Positions 33,569 to 45,650 of a stretch of 64,000 bases of DNA are shown piece after piece; the stretch's first letter is position 1; each line of letters opens with the position of its first letter. The notes below the pieces were generated by a model. It was given only the letters and a program-made list of their open reading frames with translations, had not been told where the DNA came from and made no database searches. This DNA is from Neoechinorhynchus agilis (lineage: Eukaryota; Acanthocephala): contig CM121341.1 in NCBI GenBank assembly GCA_051530055.1, positions 1,240,001 to 1,304,000 on the forward strand, read 5' to 3'. The translations under genes and the position numbers were made by a program.

Positions 33569-35351
33569 ATGGATACCGCAGTATATGACATTCTTCGATG
33601 CCTCCTTGACCGAGTGGAAAACCTGCTACAAAATCCAGGCTCCGAGTTGAGTCGATCCTTCAAACGTTCTTCTTTGTGGCACCATACCGGCGAGTTCTCA
33701 TGTCCCCTTTCACAGCCGGAGATCAGGCAACAAATTCGGAGCGAGGGATTCAAGTGATAGTCGATGCTCAATCCACCAGCAAATCAAAATGAATTTGGTC
33801 CGATCTTCAACATCAACGTTCATCGCGCAATGATTCACCGAGAATTACAAACCAGAATTCTCACGATGCCAGTGTTCCAACTCCACAAGTTCGAAATGTG
33901 GATGAACGAGCTTAATGCATGGATTTGTGTACATTCTCAGTTATGGCACAATTGGCAAACATTCATCAGTTGCTCCAATTCTTTGGGAATCGCAAACGAA
34001 TGCTTCAAATCAAAATATTGCTCAAGCACCAACACAAGCGACGAATCCTACGTTCAGTGATGCTCCAGCATTAACTTCAAATGAAAATCCTGCACCAGAG
34101 AGTTCGCAACATCATCATTCCACCAGCAATCGACGTTGCGATTACTGTGGAACAAATCAAAGCTCAAGCTGGTACACTTATGGACATCTGAGTATATGCC
34201 AAGAATGCATTGGATCCGTCGTTCCTTCGAATGAAAATCTTCAAGAATCGTATGATCCACATCGCCGCTGCAATGATTCGTCTTGCTCAAAATGTTCAGC
34301 GAAAGAGAGCACCGAATGGTACAGCTATGGACAATTTAAATTCTGCCAAAAGTGCATTGGTACTATCATTCCTGGATCCAAGCTTCCACCGGAAAACGTT
34401 CAATCAACTGATGTTCAAACATTGCAAAACGAACCAGCTCGTGAAACTCCGGCGAGAAATCCTGAAAACGAATTTGTCGGTAATACCGAAACCCAGCAGG
34501 CGAATGATGAGTTAAGCTGCCATCTTTGCGCTGAGAATATCACCGAAGGAACACCTTTGCATCCTGGGACTGAAATATGCGAAATTTGCTACAGTTTGCC
34601 CGCAAAAGCAATCGAGGAATCGTTGAATACTGCCCCAATTGCGGAAACATCCCCGAAACAATCTCAAGTTGAGCCGCCACATCCAGCAAATGATTCCCGT
34701 TTAAACCAATTGATCGAAATGGTGCACAGTGGATCAATTGTACCAGAACCCGGAATCGCCGAAAGCTCATCGATGTATGATTCTGATGGATTGTGTCAAT
34801 GCGAGACTTGTAGGAAATTTAAAAACGAGACCAATCAAAGTGCGGCCAGCAGCATCGGTCGACAAATTGACAAATCCGAAACTGTGAATCCGCCAATCGC
34901 TGTAAAGGAAAAGGCAGTAACCAAGTCAGATAAGCAAGAACGTCGGAATCCTAACGATTCCAGGTTCAAGCACTTAAACAAGCGTCGATTTTGTTGTCGG
35001 TGCAAAAAAATTACAAAAACACTCCGGAATCGTCGCGGCTATTTATATTACTGCCAACGATGTTTTGAACTTGAACAAACCACGGCGTCTGGATCGATAA
35101 CGAATCCTTTAGCTGGTTCATCTTTCACCGCACCAGTTTCACAATTTATAGCTGTAACGCGAGCCGAGGAAGATAACATTGAACGTTTTAGTGATCATCA
35201 ATCAGCATTTAGCCTCGAAGCGCCATCAATCAAAACGGATGATTTGGAAAACCGTAAATCTACAGCAACGATTCAAGCGAGTGATCGATTGGCTAGGGAA
35301 TCGCAAGAACGAGATGATAATAAAAGTGCAGAATCCAAAAAACCGGAATAA
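33569..35351 (+). CDS. GATA-like multi-finger protein, duplicon copy B
   Basis: The ATG at 33569 opens the same N-terminus as copies A and C (MDTAVYDILRCLLDRVENLL) but the frame is lost after about 30 residues through indels. A long clean frame of 478 codons (33915-35351) carries the fingers: CDYC...CQEC, CSKC...CQKC, CHLC...CEIC, a CxCETC pair and the C-terminal CCRC...CQRC. CDYC and CHLC modules have no counterpart in copy A, which has its own CVMC module, so modules have been gained, lost or exchanged. If functional, the protein probably begins at an internal ATG or uses splicing to bypass the damaged start. Zinc binding is inferred from spacing; function unknown. Confidence 0.5.
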
Positions 35352-35438
35352 TACAATCAACACTTCATCCCTTGATCCCCAAACAAAATGAATTGTATTG
35401 AATTTTATTGAAAAAAACATCGATTCTCTATAATCTCA

Positions 35439-35729
35439 TTGATATTTATTTGCGATTTACAAGATCGTTGCGCTTTTTGTTTCAAGAAGAGCGATTTTTT
35501 AGCGATGAAAAGCTCCGGTTGGGCTACAAATAATTCTGACAGCTGCTCATCTTCACAGAATTCACAAGTAGCTTTAAATGCTCAAACAATGCACTTATTC
35601 TCCAATAATATCGATTGGGCATACTACACTGCTGAAATTAAGAAACCGGAATTATTTTTGAAATCCATTCGCACGTTATTTTTGTATAGGTCTTTGTCAC
35701 TTCAATCTAGTTTTTATAATCTTATTTAA
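35439..35729 (+). CDS. unidentified downstream gene of the duplicon
   Basis: A frame of 96 codons containing SSGWATNNSDSCSSSQNSQ and HLFSNNIDWAYYTAEIKKPE, conserved against copy A (26185-26030) with mostly conservative changes, which hints that it is or was coding. The end falls into a 48-bp tandem duplication. No family recognised. Confidence 0.4.
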   Translation: MIFICDLQDRCAFCFKKSDFLAMKSSGWATNNSDSCSSSQNSQVALNAQTMHLFSNNIDWAYYTAEIKKPELFLKSIRTLFLYRSLSLQSSFYNLI

Positions 35730-35801
35730 ATTCCATCTCGCATTAAAACAGGGTCTAGTTTTTATAATCTTATTTAAATTCCATCTCGCATTAAAACAGG
35801 G
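35706..35801. repeat. 48-bp perfect tandem duplication
   Basis: Two identical 48-base units starting TCTAGTTTTTATAATC lie end to end at 35706-35753 and 35754-35801. This is a very recent event at the right edge of duplicon B. Confidence 0.95.
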
Positions 35802-35879
35802 TTTTAAGCGAATGCTGAAACGATAACAAAGATCCGAATATAAAGGAATCAATGCTTCGATTTAATAACAATCAAATTT

Positions 35880-36510
35880 TAAAATGTCGATACGTTAGAT
35901 ACCGGATTGTATGATTAGAATTATTGTTTAGGCATTCACCCAGTAAATAATTTTTATTAAAAACGTTTCGAACTTCGTCGGGCTCATCACCAGTTTGATT
36001 ATGAACAACGCGCTCGTGGTTGATTGTTTTTTAAAAATTTTGAGCTATGAAGAAAGAGTTTGTAATCTCGTTAGTCATTCATGTCCGGTTTTTGTTCTTT
36101 GATTAAGAAGGCTTCCTCAATTAAGCGTCGAAAGTTATTATGGTCACTTGCTAAAAACATTGTCTGGTCATAATTGGCCACTGGTCAGTTTGTATTCGAC
36201 GATACCACCTTCTGAGTCTTGGACCGTTTAGGCCATAAGAAACTTTGTAGACAGCAGCCCTCTTTTCCACCTTCTGGTGAGTTTCCGGAAAATTAGGTTT
36301 CCTATCAGCACTGAAGGTTGAAAATAAAATTGGCGTTTTATCGGCAGACCGCTGTTCTTAATTGTCATAGAGATTCTGTTACGCCAAGAGTTGGTTTGTG
36401 GGTCCATCTCCGGGACTCCAATGCACAGGTCCATTCGATTCGGTCCTATGAATGTTTTTCTTTTGGCTGGGTGTCCTCACACGGCTCACTTGCTCCAGCG
36501 CTGAAGTAAG
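35880..36510 (-). mobile_element. R1 element fragment, longest copy
   Basis: Plus-strand R1 terminal sequence (AATGTCGATACGTTAGATACC, TTTTTATTAAAAACGTTTCG) is followed, on the minus strand, by the coding remnant with NNFRRLIEEAFLIKE and, further in, MDLCIGVPEMDPQTNSW and SVLIGNLIFRKLTRRW. Stops interrupt it. The C-terminal pattern suggests a Penelope-like or other GIY-YIG-bearing retroelement, but I could not see the catalytic GIY-YIG motif, so this is tentative. Confidence 0.5.
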
Positions 36511-36616
36511 AACATCTTTTGGGTCCTTAACTTTCTTAAAATTCTTTTAAATTGTTAGATTTCGTCACTGAGGCACTTCTCATTTCACAACTTCTGTTTT
36601 AGAACTGATTGACGAT

Positions 36617-36683
36617 GTTTATTTATTTATTTGTTTATTTATTTCTTTCTTTCTTTCTTTATTTATTTATTTATTTATTTATT
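36617..36683. repeat. (TTTA)n/(TTTC)n microsatellite
   Basis: About 65 bases of TTTA repeats with a central TTTC patch, directly before the satellite begins. Confidence 0.9.
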
Positions 36684-36709
36684 GCCACAGTTCACACAGC
36701 TAGGCGCGC

Positions 36710-39700
36710 GCTAACAGTAGTGGACGAGTAAAACGCTGCATACCGTCATCAACACTTGGGTGTTCACGTTTAACGAAAGTCTTGAACAAGACCGAACGCC
36801 GCTAACATCAGTCAGTCAACAATCGAGTTGCGCGCTACGCTTTAGTCGACTTCGCGAACAAGCATAGCAACGCAGCACCACGTCACATGTAAGAACAGCA
36901 GTCGCAAGCAAAGACGTAGTGGACCAGACATTACGTCGCAAACGTCAGATACACAACAACGATCCTGCGTTCACGTTTAACGAAGGATTGAACAAGACCG
37001 AGATGCCAACGTCAAATAAACAACAATCTAGTTGTCCGCGCTTTAGCGACGTGCAGTGAACAGCATCGAACGCGCCGCAATCGTCACAGAGACAAAAACA
37101 GCGTGCCAAGCGCGCTAGACGTAGTGGACGATACATCGATGCTGCAAACGTCAGATACACAACAAGATTTCAAAATTTGCAACGAAGCAACAGAGACGCG
37201 AAACGCAATAAAGCTAACAATCGAGTTTTTGCGCACGCTTAGCGACGTAGTGGATCAAGCTACCGAACGCCGCAACGTCACAGAGCCAGCAGCGTTGTGC
37301 GCGCTAAAAGACGTGCGGGACGATACATTACGTTGCAAACGTCAGATACACAACAACATCCACGTGTTCATTGCGTTTAGCGAAGTGCATTGAACAGCAT
37401 CGGCACGCCGCTAACATCAAATAAACAGCAATCAAGTTGTGCGCACAGCTTATCGTGCAACAAGACCGAAAGCCGAGGCAACGTCACAGAGACAAAAATA
37501 CAAAGTTGTGCTCGCTGTTAGACGTAGTTGACGAAGACACGTCGCAAACGTCAGTAGCTGCAACAACATCCTGTGTTCACGTTTAACGAAGCATTGAACA
37601 AGACCGAACGCCGCTAACGTGTGTCATAAACAACAATCGAGCTTGCGCGCACGCTTAGCGACGTAGTGAATACACTCGAACGCCGCAGTCGCCACAGAGA
37701 CACAAGCAGCGCTAAAGCGCGTCGTAGTGGACGATGCATTACGTTGCAAACGTCAGATGCACAACAACATCCCAGAGCTCACGTGGGCTTAACGAAGTAT
37801 TGAACAAAGACCGAAAGCCGCTAACGTCAAATAAACAACAATCGAGTTGCGCGCACGTTTAAGCGACTTAGTGAACAAGTCATCGGCAACGCCACAGAGA
37901 TACAGAATACGCACGCGCAAAGACGTAGCGTGGACCAAACATTCACGCTCGCAAACGTCAAGATACACAACAACATCCTGTGTTCACGTTTAACGAAGTA
38001 TTTAACACGACTGAATCGCCGCCAGCGCGAAATAAACGCAATCGCGTTTTGCGCGCACGCTTAGCGAACGAAGTGACCGAGATCGCGCCGCAACGTCACA
38101 GAGACAAAAACAGCGTTGCGCGCGCTAAAACGGAAGACACGTCGCAACGTCAGATACACAACAACATCCTTGTGTTCATCGCACGATGCAGTACTGAGCA
38201 GCACGAACGCGGCTAACGTCAAAATAAACAACAGATAGAGTTGTGCGCACGCTTAGCGACGCGAACAAGACCGGCAAATCAAGCAATGTCACAGCCATAG
38301 TGCGCGCGTTGAAAGACGCAGCGCGACGACGCAGACATCTCGCAAAACGTCCGATACAAACAAACAACCTGTGTTCACAGTCTAACGAAGGCAATGACCA
38401 CAAAGACGGAACGCCGCTAACGTCACACAAATAACAATCGAGGGTTTGCGCATCGCTTTAGCGACGTAGTGGATCAAGCACTCAGCGCCTAAATGTCACT
38501 GGTGAGACAGAAAAACTACGCGCTGAAGATGCTGAGGGACGCATACACATGCTGCAAACGTCGAAGATACACAACAACATTCCAGGTGTCACGTTTAACG
38601 GAAGCATTGAACAGCATCGAAAGCCGCTAACGTCAAATCAAACAACAATCGAGCAGCGCACGCTTTCAGCGACTTGGCGAGCAGAACGCCGCAACGCCAC
38701 AGAGACAAGAATACGTTGCGCACGCGCAAAGACGGGCGGACCAGACATCATTGTCGCAAATCAGATACACAACATCCTAGGCCGAGAATACATCAATCGA
38801 GTTGCGCGCATTTCCATGACTGATCAACAGAGACAAGGTTGTGCGCGCGCTAAAAGCGAAGTGGACGAGACAATCGGGTGTTCACAAGAGATGAATGGAA
38901 CAAGACCGAACGCTAAATGTCAAACAGGAGCTAGCGACGTAGTGAACAAGACGCGTTGCGCGCGCGCTGAGGGACGATGACAGCAAATCGATCAAACATC
39001 CTTGTGTTTCCAGACGAAGGCTAGCGTGAAATAAATGTGCGCACGCTTAAAGGCAAAGATCGCCAAGGAGACAGTATCATGTGCCAGTGGACGCATGTCG
39101 CAAACGTCAGATACACATTTCCGTGCTCAATGTTAAACAAAGTATTGAACAAGAAAATCGGTGTTAACGTCAAATAAACAATGAAGAAAAGTACGCTTAG
39201 CGACGCAAGAATCGAACGCCGCAACGTCATTATGGAGACTAAAAATATGTTGCGCGCGCTAAAAGACGTAGTGGACCAAGTACACATGCCGCAAACGTCA
39301 GATACACAAATCAACATGTCCTTGTATGTTCACAAAGAGCAACGAAGTATTTAACAAGACAACAGTATGCAGCACGTCACCAAATCGCAATCGAGCTGTG
39401 CGCACGCTTAGCGACGTCACGTGAATGTAGGCACTGACAAAGCTGTCGCAGAGACAAAAACAGTGTTGTGCGCGCTGCTAAAGACGTAGTGGACGAGAAG
39501 ACATGTCGCAAACGTCAGATACACAACAACATCCCAATGTTTGCCTTGAACAAGACTCGAACGCGCTAACATCAAAATTAACAACAACGAGTTTTGCGCA
39601 CGCTTAGCGACGTAGTGAACAATGAATCGCCGCAACGTCACGGAGAAAACAGCGTTGCGCGCACACGTTAAAAGACGCAAGGGACGAGAGATATCTCGCC

Positions 39701-42700
39701 GCGAACGTCAGATACATCAACAACTTTGTGTTCACGTTTAACTAAGTATTGAACAAAGAGTTCTACCGTCAAATAAAAAACAATCGGAAGCCGCAATGTC
39801 ACAGAGATACAAAAATTACAAGTTAAGCGCGCTAAAAGAGTGGACGACATTACGTCGCAAACTTCAGGTACACAACAGAACTTGCGTCAATGTGCATATT
39901 GAACAAGAACGAACGCCGCTAACGTCAAATAAACAACAATCGAGTTGCGCGTAATGCTTTCTTAGTGAACAAGATAGGAACGCAGCAATGTCACAGAGAC
40001 AAAAATGCGGGTTGCGCGCGCTAACAGATGGTGGGCGAGACATTACGTTGCAAACGTCAGATGTACACAACAACACAACTTGTACCTAACGAAATTTATA
40101 CAACAAGACAAACCGCTAACGTAAATGTTCACCGAGTGCACGTACAAGACGTCCAGAAGCTGCAATGCCAATTGCGAGTATCATGCCAAAAGCGCGCTAA
40201 AGACGTGTAGTGATCTATACACATGTCGCAAACGCTTGACAATACCAACATCTCTGTGTTCACGTTTAACGAAGTTCCTACCGAACGCCAAGCACACCGA
40301 GTTGCGCGCACGCTTGTCGACTTGCGCATAGAACGTAGCAACGTCAAGTTGAGCACAACAGCGCTTCAGTACAAAGATCGGTACCAGACATTGCTGCCGC
40401 AAACCTGCGATTACTGGCACACATATCCTTGGGGTGTTCACGTTTAACGACAAATCAAGATATCGAACGTACAAGCACAACAACAAGAAAAGTACGCTTA
40501 GCGACGAGTGAACAGCACGGAACGCCGCAACGTCAAGAAAACAAGAAAGCGCGCAAAAGACGTAGCGGACGAGCCAATGGGGGATACAAACATGTTCATT
40601 GCTTAACTACTGAACGCTAGCGAAATAAACAACAATCGGCACGCTAGCGACGTAGCTAACAAGACACACAGAGGTTGTGCGCGCTGTAGTGGACATCCAC
40701 AACAAAATGTTCACAAGATCTAGAATGGGAGACCGAAAACTGCTAACGTCAAATTCGGGTTGCAGCGCACGCTTAGCGACGCAAGACCGAAAGTTCTTAA
40801 ACGTCACAGAGACAAAAAACAGTGTTGTGCTCAAGTTGTGACTGTAGTTGACGAGAAGACATACAAAAAGTCAGATTGCCATAACAACATCCCAGTTCAC
40901 GAAAACGAAGTATTGAATACATTGAACGTCGCTAACGTCAAATAAACAACAATCGAGTTGCAGCGCACGCTTAGCGACGTGGCGAAGCATCGAACGTTCG
41001 CAATTGCCGGCATACATGTTGTGCGCGCAAGCAAAGACGTAGTGGACGAGACATTACGCCGCAAACGTCCGGATACACAACAACATCCTGCGTTCACTGC
41101 TTAAACGAAGCAATGAACAAGACACAAATCAAACAACAATCGAGTTGCGCGCACGCTTAGCGACGTAGTCAAGACATCGAAAGCCGCAACGCCACAGGAG
41201 ACAAAAACAGCGCCGTGCTCGCTAAAGATGCGAAGCTGACGAGCACGACATGTCGCAAACGTCAGATTGTCTCACAACAACATCGCTCTGTGTTCACGCT
41301 GCATAACGAAGTTCGAACAGCATCGAACGCCATGCAACGTCAAATCAAACAACAATCGAGTTTTGCGCAAAGTTTGCACGCTTGAACAAGACGTCGACAT
41401 GGAGATCGTGTTGCGCGCGCGCTAAAAGACGCAGGACGACACTACGTCGCGAAACGTCAGATACACAATGCAACAACCTTGTGTTCACGTTTAAACGAAG
41501 TATTGAACAAGACGAAAGTTTCCTAACGTCACCAAATATCATCTACAGTTGTGCGTACTTAGCGACGTGGAGAATACATCGGAATGTTGCAGTCAAAAAA
41601 CAAGTTAAGCGCGCTAAAGACGTAGCGGACGAGACATTACGTCGCAAACTCGTAGGTACACAAATATCCTTGCGTTCACGTTTAACGAATTCTACAACAG
41701 CACGGTCGCCGCTAATCAAATAGTCATCAACGAGCTGTGCGTACGCTTAGCGACTCGCGAACAAGATTTAGAACGCAGCACCGTCACAGAGCATGTTAGT
41801 GTGCGCGCGCTAACAGACGTAGCGGGCAAGCATGTTGCAAACGTCAGATACACAACAACACAACTTGTGTGTTCACGTTTAACGAAGTATTTATCAGATT
41901 GAACGCCGCTAACGCACAAACAACAATAGAGTGGTGCGCACGCTTAGCGATCAGTGCAACAAGACCGGAACGCCGCAACGTCACAGAGACAAAAACAGCT
42001 TGTGCGCGCAGCAAAAGATGTAGCGGACGGCGAGACATGTCGCAAACGTCAGATACACAACAACATCCTGTGTCCACGTGCCAAAACGAAGCATTGAACA
42101 GCATCGAACGTTGCTAACGTCGGAATAAACAATAGGAAGAAGCGCACGTGTATGACGTGACAGTACAAGCTGAGAACGCCGCAACGTCGCGTAGACAAAA
42201 ACAGTGTTGTGCGCGTCAGCTAAAAGACTTGCAGCGGACGAGACATTACGTCGCAAACGTCAGATACACAACATCCTGTACACTGCCAAACCTATTGAAT
42301 CAGCATCGAATGTCAGCACGTCACAACAACAATATGCTGTGCGCACGCTTAGCGACGTAGTGAGGTAACATCACAGAGACAAAAATGTTGTGCGCGCAGC
42401 CAAAGATGCAGCGGACGACAGCCTGCAAACGTCCGATACCATTCTGTGTTCATGTTTATTGAACAGCATGAACAAGCAAGGAAATAAACATCAATCGAGC
42501 AAGTACCCAATGCTTAGCGACGTAGCTAACTGTACTATCGGTGCTGCAACGCCAAGGCATATAGCCATACAGTGCTGACGTAGTGGACGAGAGCACATGT
42601 CGCAAACGTCAGATACACAACAATATCATGTGTTCACGTTTAACGAAGTATTGAACAAGACCGAATTCGCTGACGTAAACGTCACAACAATCGAGTTGTA

Positions 42701-45650
42701 GTGTACGCTTTCAGTTTGACGTGAACAAGACCGAGACCGCAGCCAGCGTCATAGCGCGCTAAAAAGCAGCGTAGTAGACCAGGCGAATGGACGTCGCAAA
42801 CGACATGATTTAAAACACAACAACATACACATTCTGTGTTCACGTTTAATCGAAGCATTTGAACAAGACTCGAAACGTCGCTAACGTTAAATCGAGCAGA
42901 GGCACCGCGTTGTGCGCACGCTAGTGAACAAGACCGAATCGCCGCAACGACACAGACAAGACAGTTGTGCGCGCTGAGACGTAGCGGACGACACACGATC
43001 GTCGCAAACGTCCGATACACAAATTCAACATCCCTAGGTTCACAAACGAAGGTATTAGGATCACATCGAAAAGCTCGCTAACGTCAAATAAACAACAACC
43101 GAGTTGGTGCGCACGCTTTAGCGACGTAGAGAACAGCATCGAATGCTGCAATCGCCACAGAGACAAGAACAGCAACATGTTGCGCGCGCTAAAAAGACGG
43201 GTGGACCACGACATTACGTCGCAAACGACAAAGATACACAATCGGCAACATCCCGTGCATTGCTTTAACGAAGTATTTGAACAAGCATCGAACGTTGCCA
43301 GCACAAATGCACACTGAGGTGCGCGCACGCTTAGCGACGTAGTGAACAGGACCGCACTGCCGTGTCACGGGAGATCAAAAACAGCGTTGCGCGCGCGCTA
43401 AAGCATTTATAGTGGACGAGACATGTCGCGAACGTCAGATACAACAACAACCTTGTGTCCACGTCTAAACCAAGTATTGAACAAGACCGAAAAGCCCTAA
43501 CGTCAAATAAAAAACAATCTGTAGTGCGCACGTGCTTAGCGACGTAGTGAACAGCATCAACTGCCGCAACGTTCACAGACAGTCAGTGTAGTGCGCGCGC
43601 TAAAAGATGTGTAGTGGACGAGACATTACGTCTGCAAAACTTTCAGGTACACAGATACCATTCTAGGTATCGCGTCTAACGAAGTAATGAATGTTTAATG
43701 AACGCCGCTAACGTCAAATAGACACACAATCGAGTTGTGCGTACGCTTTAAGCGACTAGTGAACAAGAGAACGCTGCAACGTCACAGAGAGCAAGACAGG
43801 CAGTGCGCGCTAACAGACGCAGTGGACGAGTATATTACAGGTCGCAAACGTCAGATACATCAACACATATCTCCAGGTGCACGCGTCAACGAAAGCATTG
43901 AACAAGATTGAAAACCGCTAACGTACAAATAAACAATCGAAGTTGTGCGCACGCTGTAAAGCACGTAGCGAAATACAATGGAACGCCGCATCGGCCACAG
44001 AAAACAGTCGTTGTGCAGCGCAAAAGACAAGCGGACGACGCGTTGACATGTCGCGAAAGGATACACAACAATACATCCTTGTGTCCACAGTTTCAACGAA
44101 GTCTTGAACAAGAATGCGAACGCCGTCATCAAACAACAACAGCGAGTTGCGCGCTTTACGACGTAGCGAACAAGAGCACGAAAGCGCCGCAACGTCGCAG
44201 AGACACAAACGAGCGTAGCGCGCGCGCTAAAGACGCAGTGCGTACGAGACATTACGTCGCAAACGTCCAGATACACAACCGCAACATAGTGTGCACGTTT
44301 GGCAGAAGTACTTTGAACAGCACTGAACGCCGCTAACGTCAAATAAACAACAAACGAAGTTTTGCGCACGTTTAGCGACGTAGGCAACACGAACGGCGGC
44401 AACGTCACGGAGAGAAAACAGCACAGGCGCGCGTTGTGACGCAGCGGACGATACACAGGCTCGTAAACGTCCGACAAAGATGACATCTGTGTTCGTTTAA
44501 CGAAGTATTGAACAAGAGCTAGCGTGAAATAAACAACACCGCACGCTTAGCGACGGAAGCACAAGACGGAAAGCCGTGTACGGAAACAGTCAAAGCTGTG
44601 CGCACGTGTGATGAGTATTAGCGTCGCGAACGTCAGATACACAACAACAACTTTGTGTTCACAACTGCTTAACTGACGTAGTGAACAGCACGGAACGTTT
44701 CGCAACGCACTACAGTACGATTTTAAAATGGGCATTTAGTCGCTGCAATCGTCAAGTATGACAAAGTTAAGCGCGCTAAAGACGTAGTGGACGAGACATT
44801 ACGTCGCAAACTTCAGGTACACAAATAGATCCTTGTGTTCACGTTTAACGAAAGCATTGAACAGAACGAACGCCGCTAACGTCAAATAAACAACAATCGA
44901 GTTGTGCGTACGCTTAGCGACTTAGTGAACAAGCATAGGAACGGCAACGTCACAGAGACAAAAAACAGCGCCAGTGCGCGCGCTAACAGACGTGCGTGGG
45001 CGAGACATTATGTTGCAAACGTCAGATAACACAACAACATCCTTGCGTTCACGTTTAACGAAGTATTGAATACCGAAACCGCTAACGTAAATAAACAAAT
45101 ACCGAGTTGTGTGCGCACGTGTAGTCGCAGGAACAAGACGCCACAGTACAGTGTTGCGCGCGCTAGAGACGTAGTGGACGAGTACACATATCGCAACGGT
45201 GCCAGATACACAACAACAACATCCCAGCGTTCACCGTTTAACGAAAGTCTTGAACAAGACCGAACGTCGAAATAAACAACAATCGAGTTGCGCGCACGCT
45301 TAGCGACTCAGCGAACAGCATTAGAACGCAGCAACGTCAACATAGACAACAGCAGCGCTGTGCTAAAAAGACGTAGTGTACCAGACATTACGTCGCAAAC
45401 CTCAGATACACAACAACATCCCGTACAATTCACTGTTTAACGAAGAGCACCGAACGCTGGTGCCGCTAACGTCAGATCAGCAACAAAGAGAGCTCAAAGC
45501 GCACGCTAGCGACGTAGTGAACGAAACTCGAATGCTGCAACGTCACAGAGCATGAAAACAGCGCCGCGCGCGTCGCCAAAAGCACGTAAGCGGACGATAC
45601 ATTACCTTCGCAAAACGTCCGATACAAAACAACATCCTTGTGTTCACGTT
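36710..45650. repeat. degraded half of the satellite
   Basis: Monomer order is still recognisable but almost every unit has several indels and substitutions, including recurrent changes such as GAACAGCATCGAACG for GAACAAGACCGAACG. The change to the clean half is abrupt. This looks like uncorrected long-read sequence or an older, unhomogenised array. Confidence 0.8.

Larger units (their letters stand above)
31960..35700 (+). repeat. duplicon copy B
   Basis: Same unit as A and C but more diverged, with small indels throughout. It contains the intact membrane-protein gene, the zinc-finger gene and its downstream partner. It faces copy A head to head across a spacer of about 750 bp. Confidence 0.8.
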
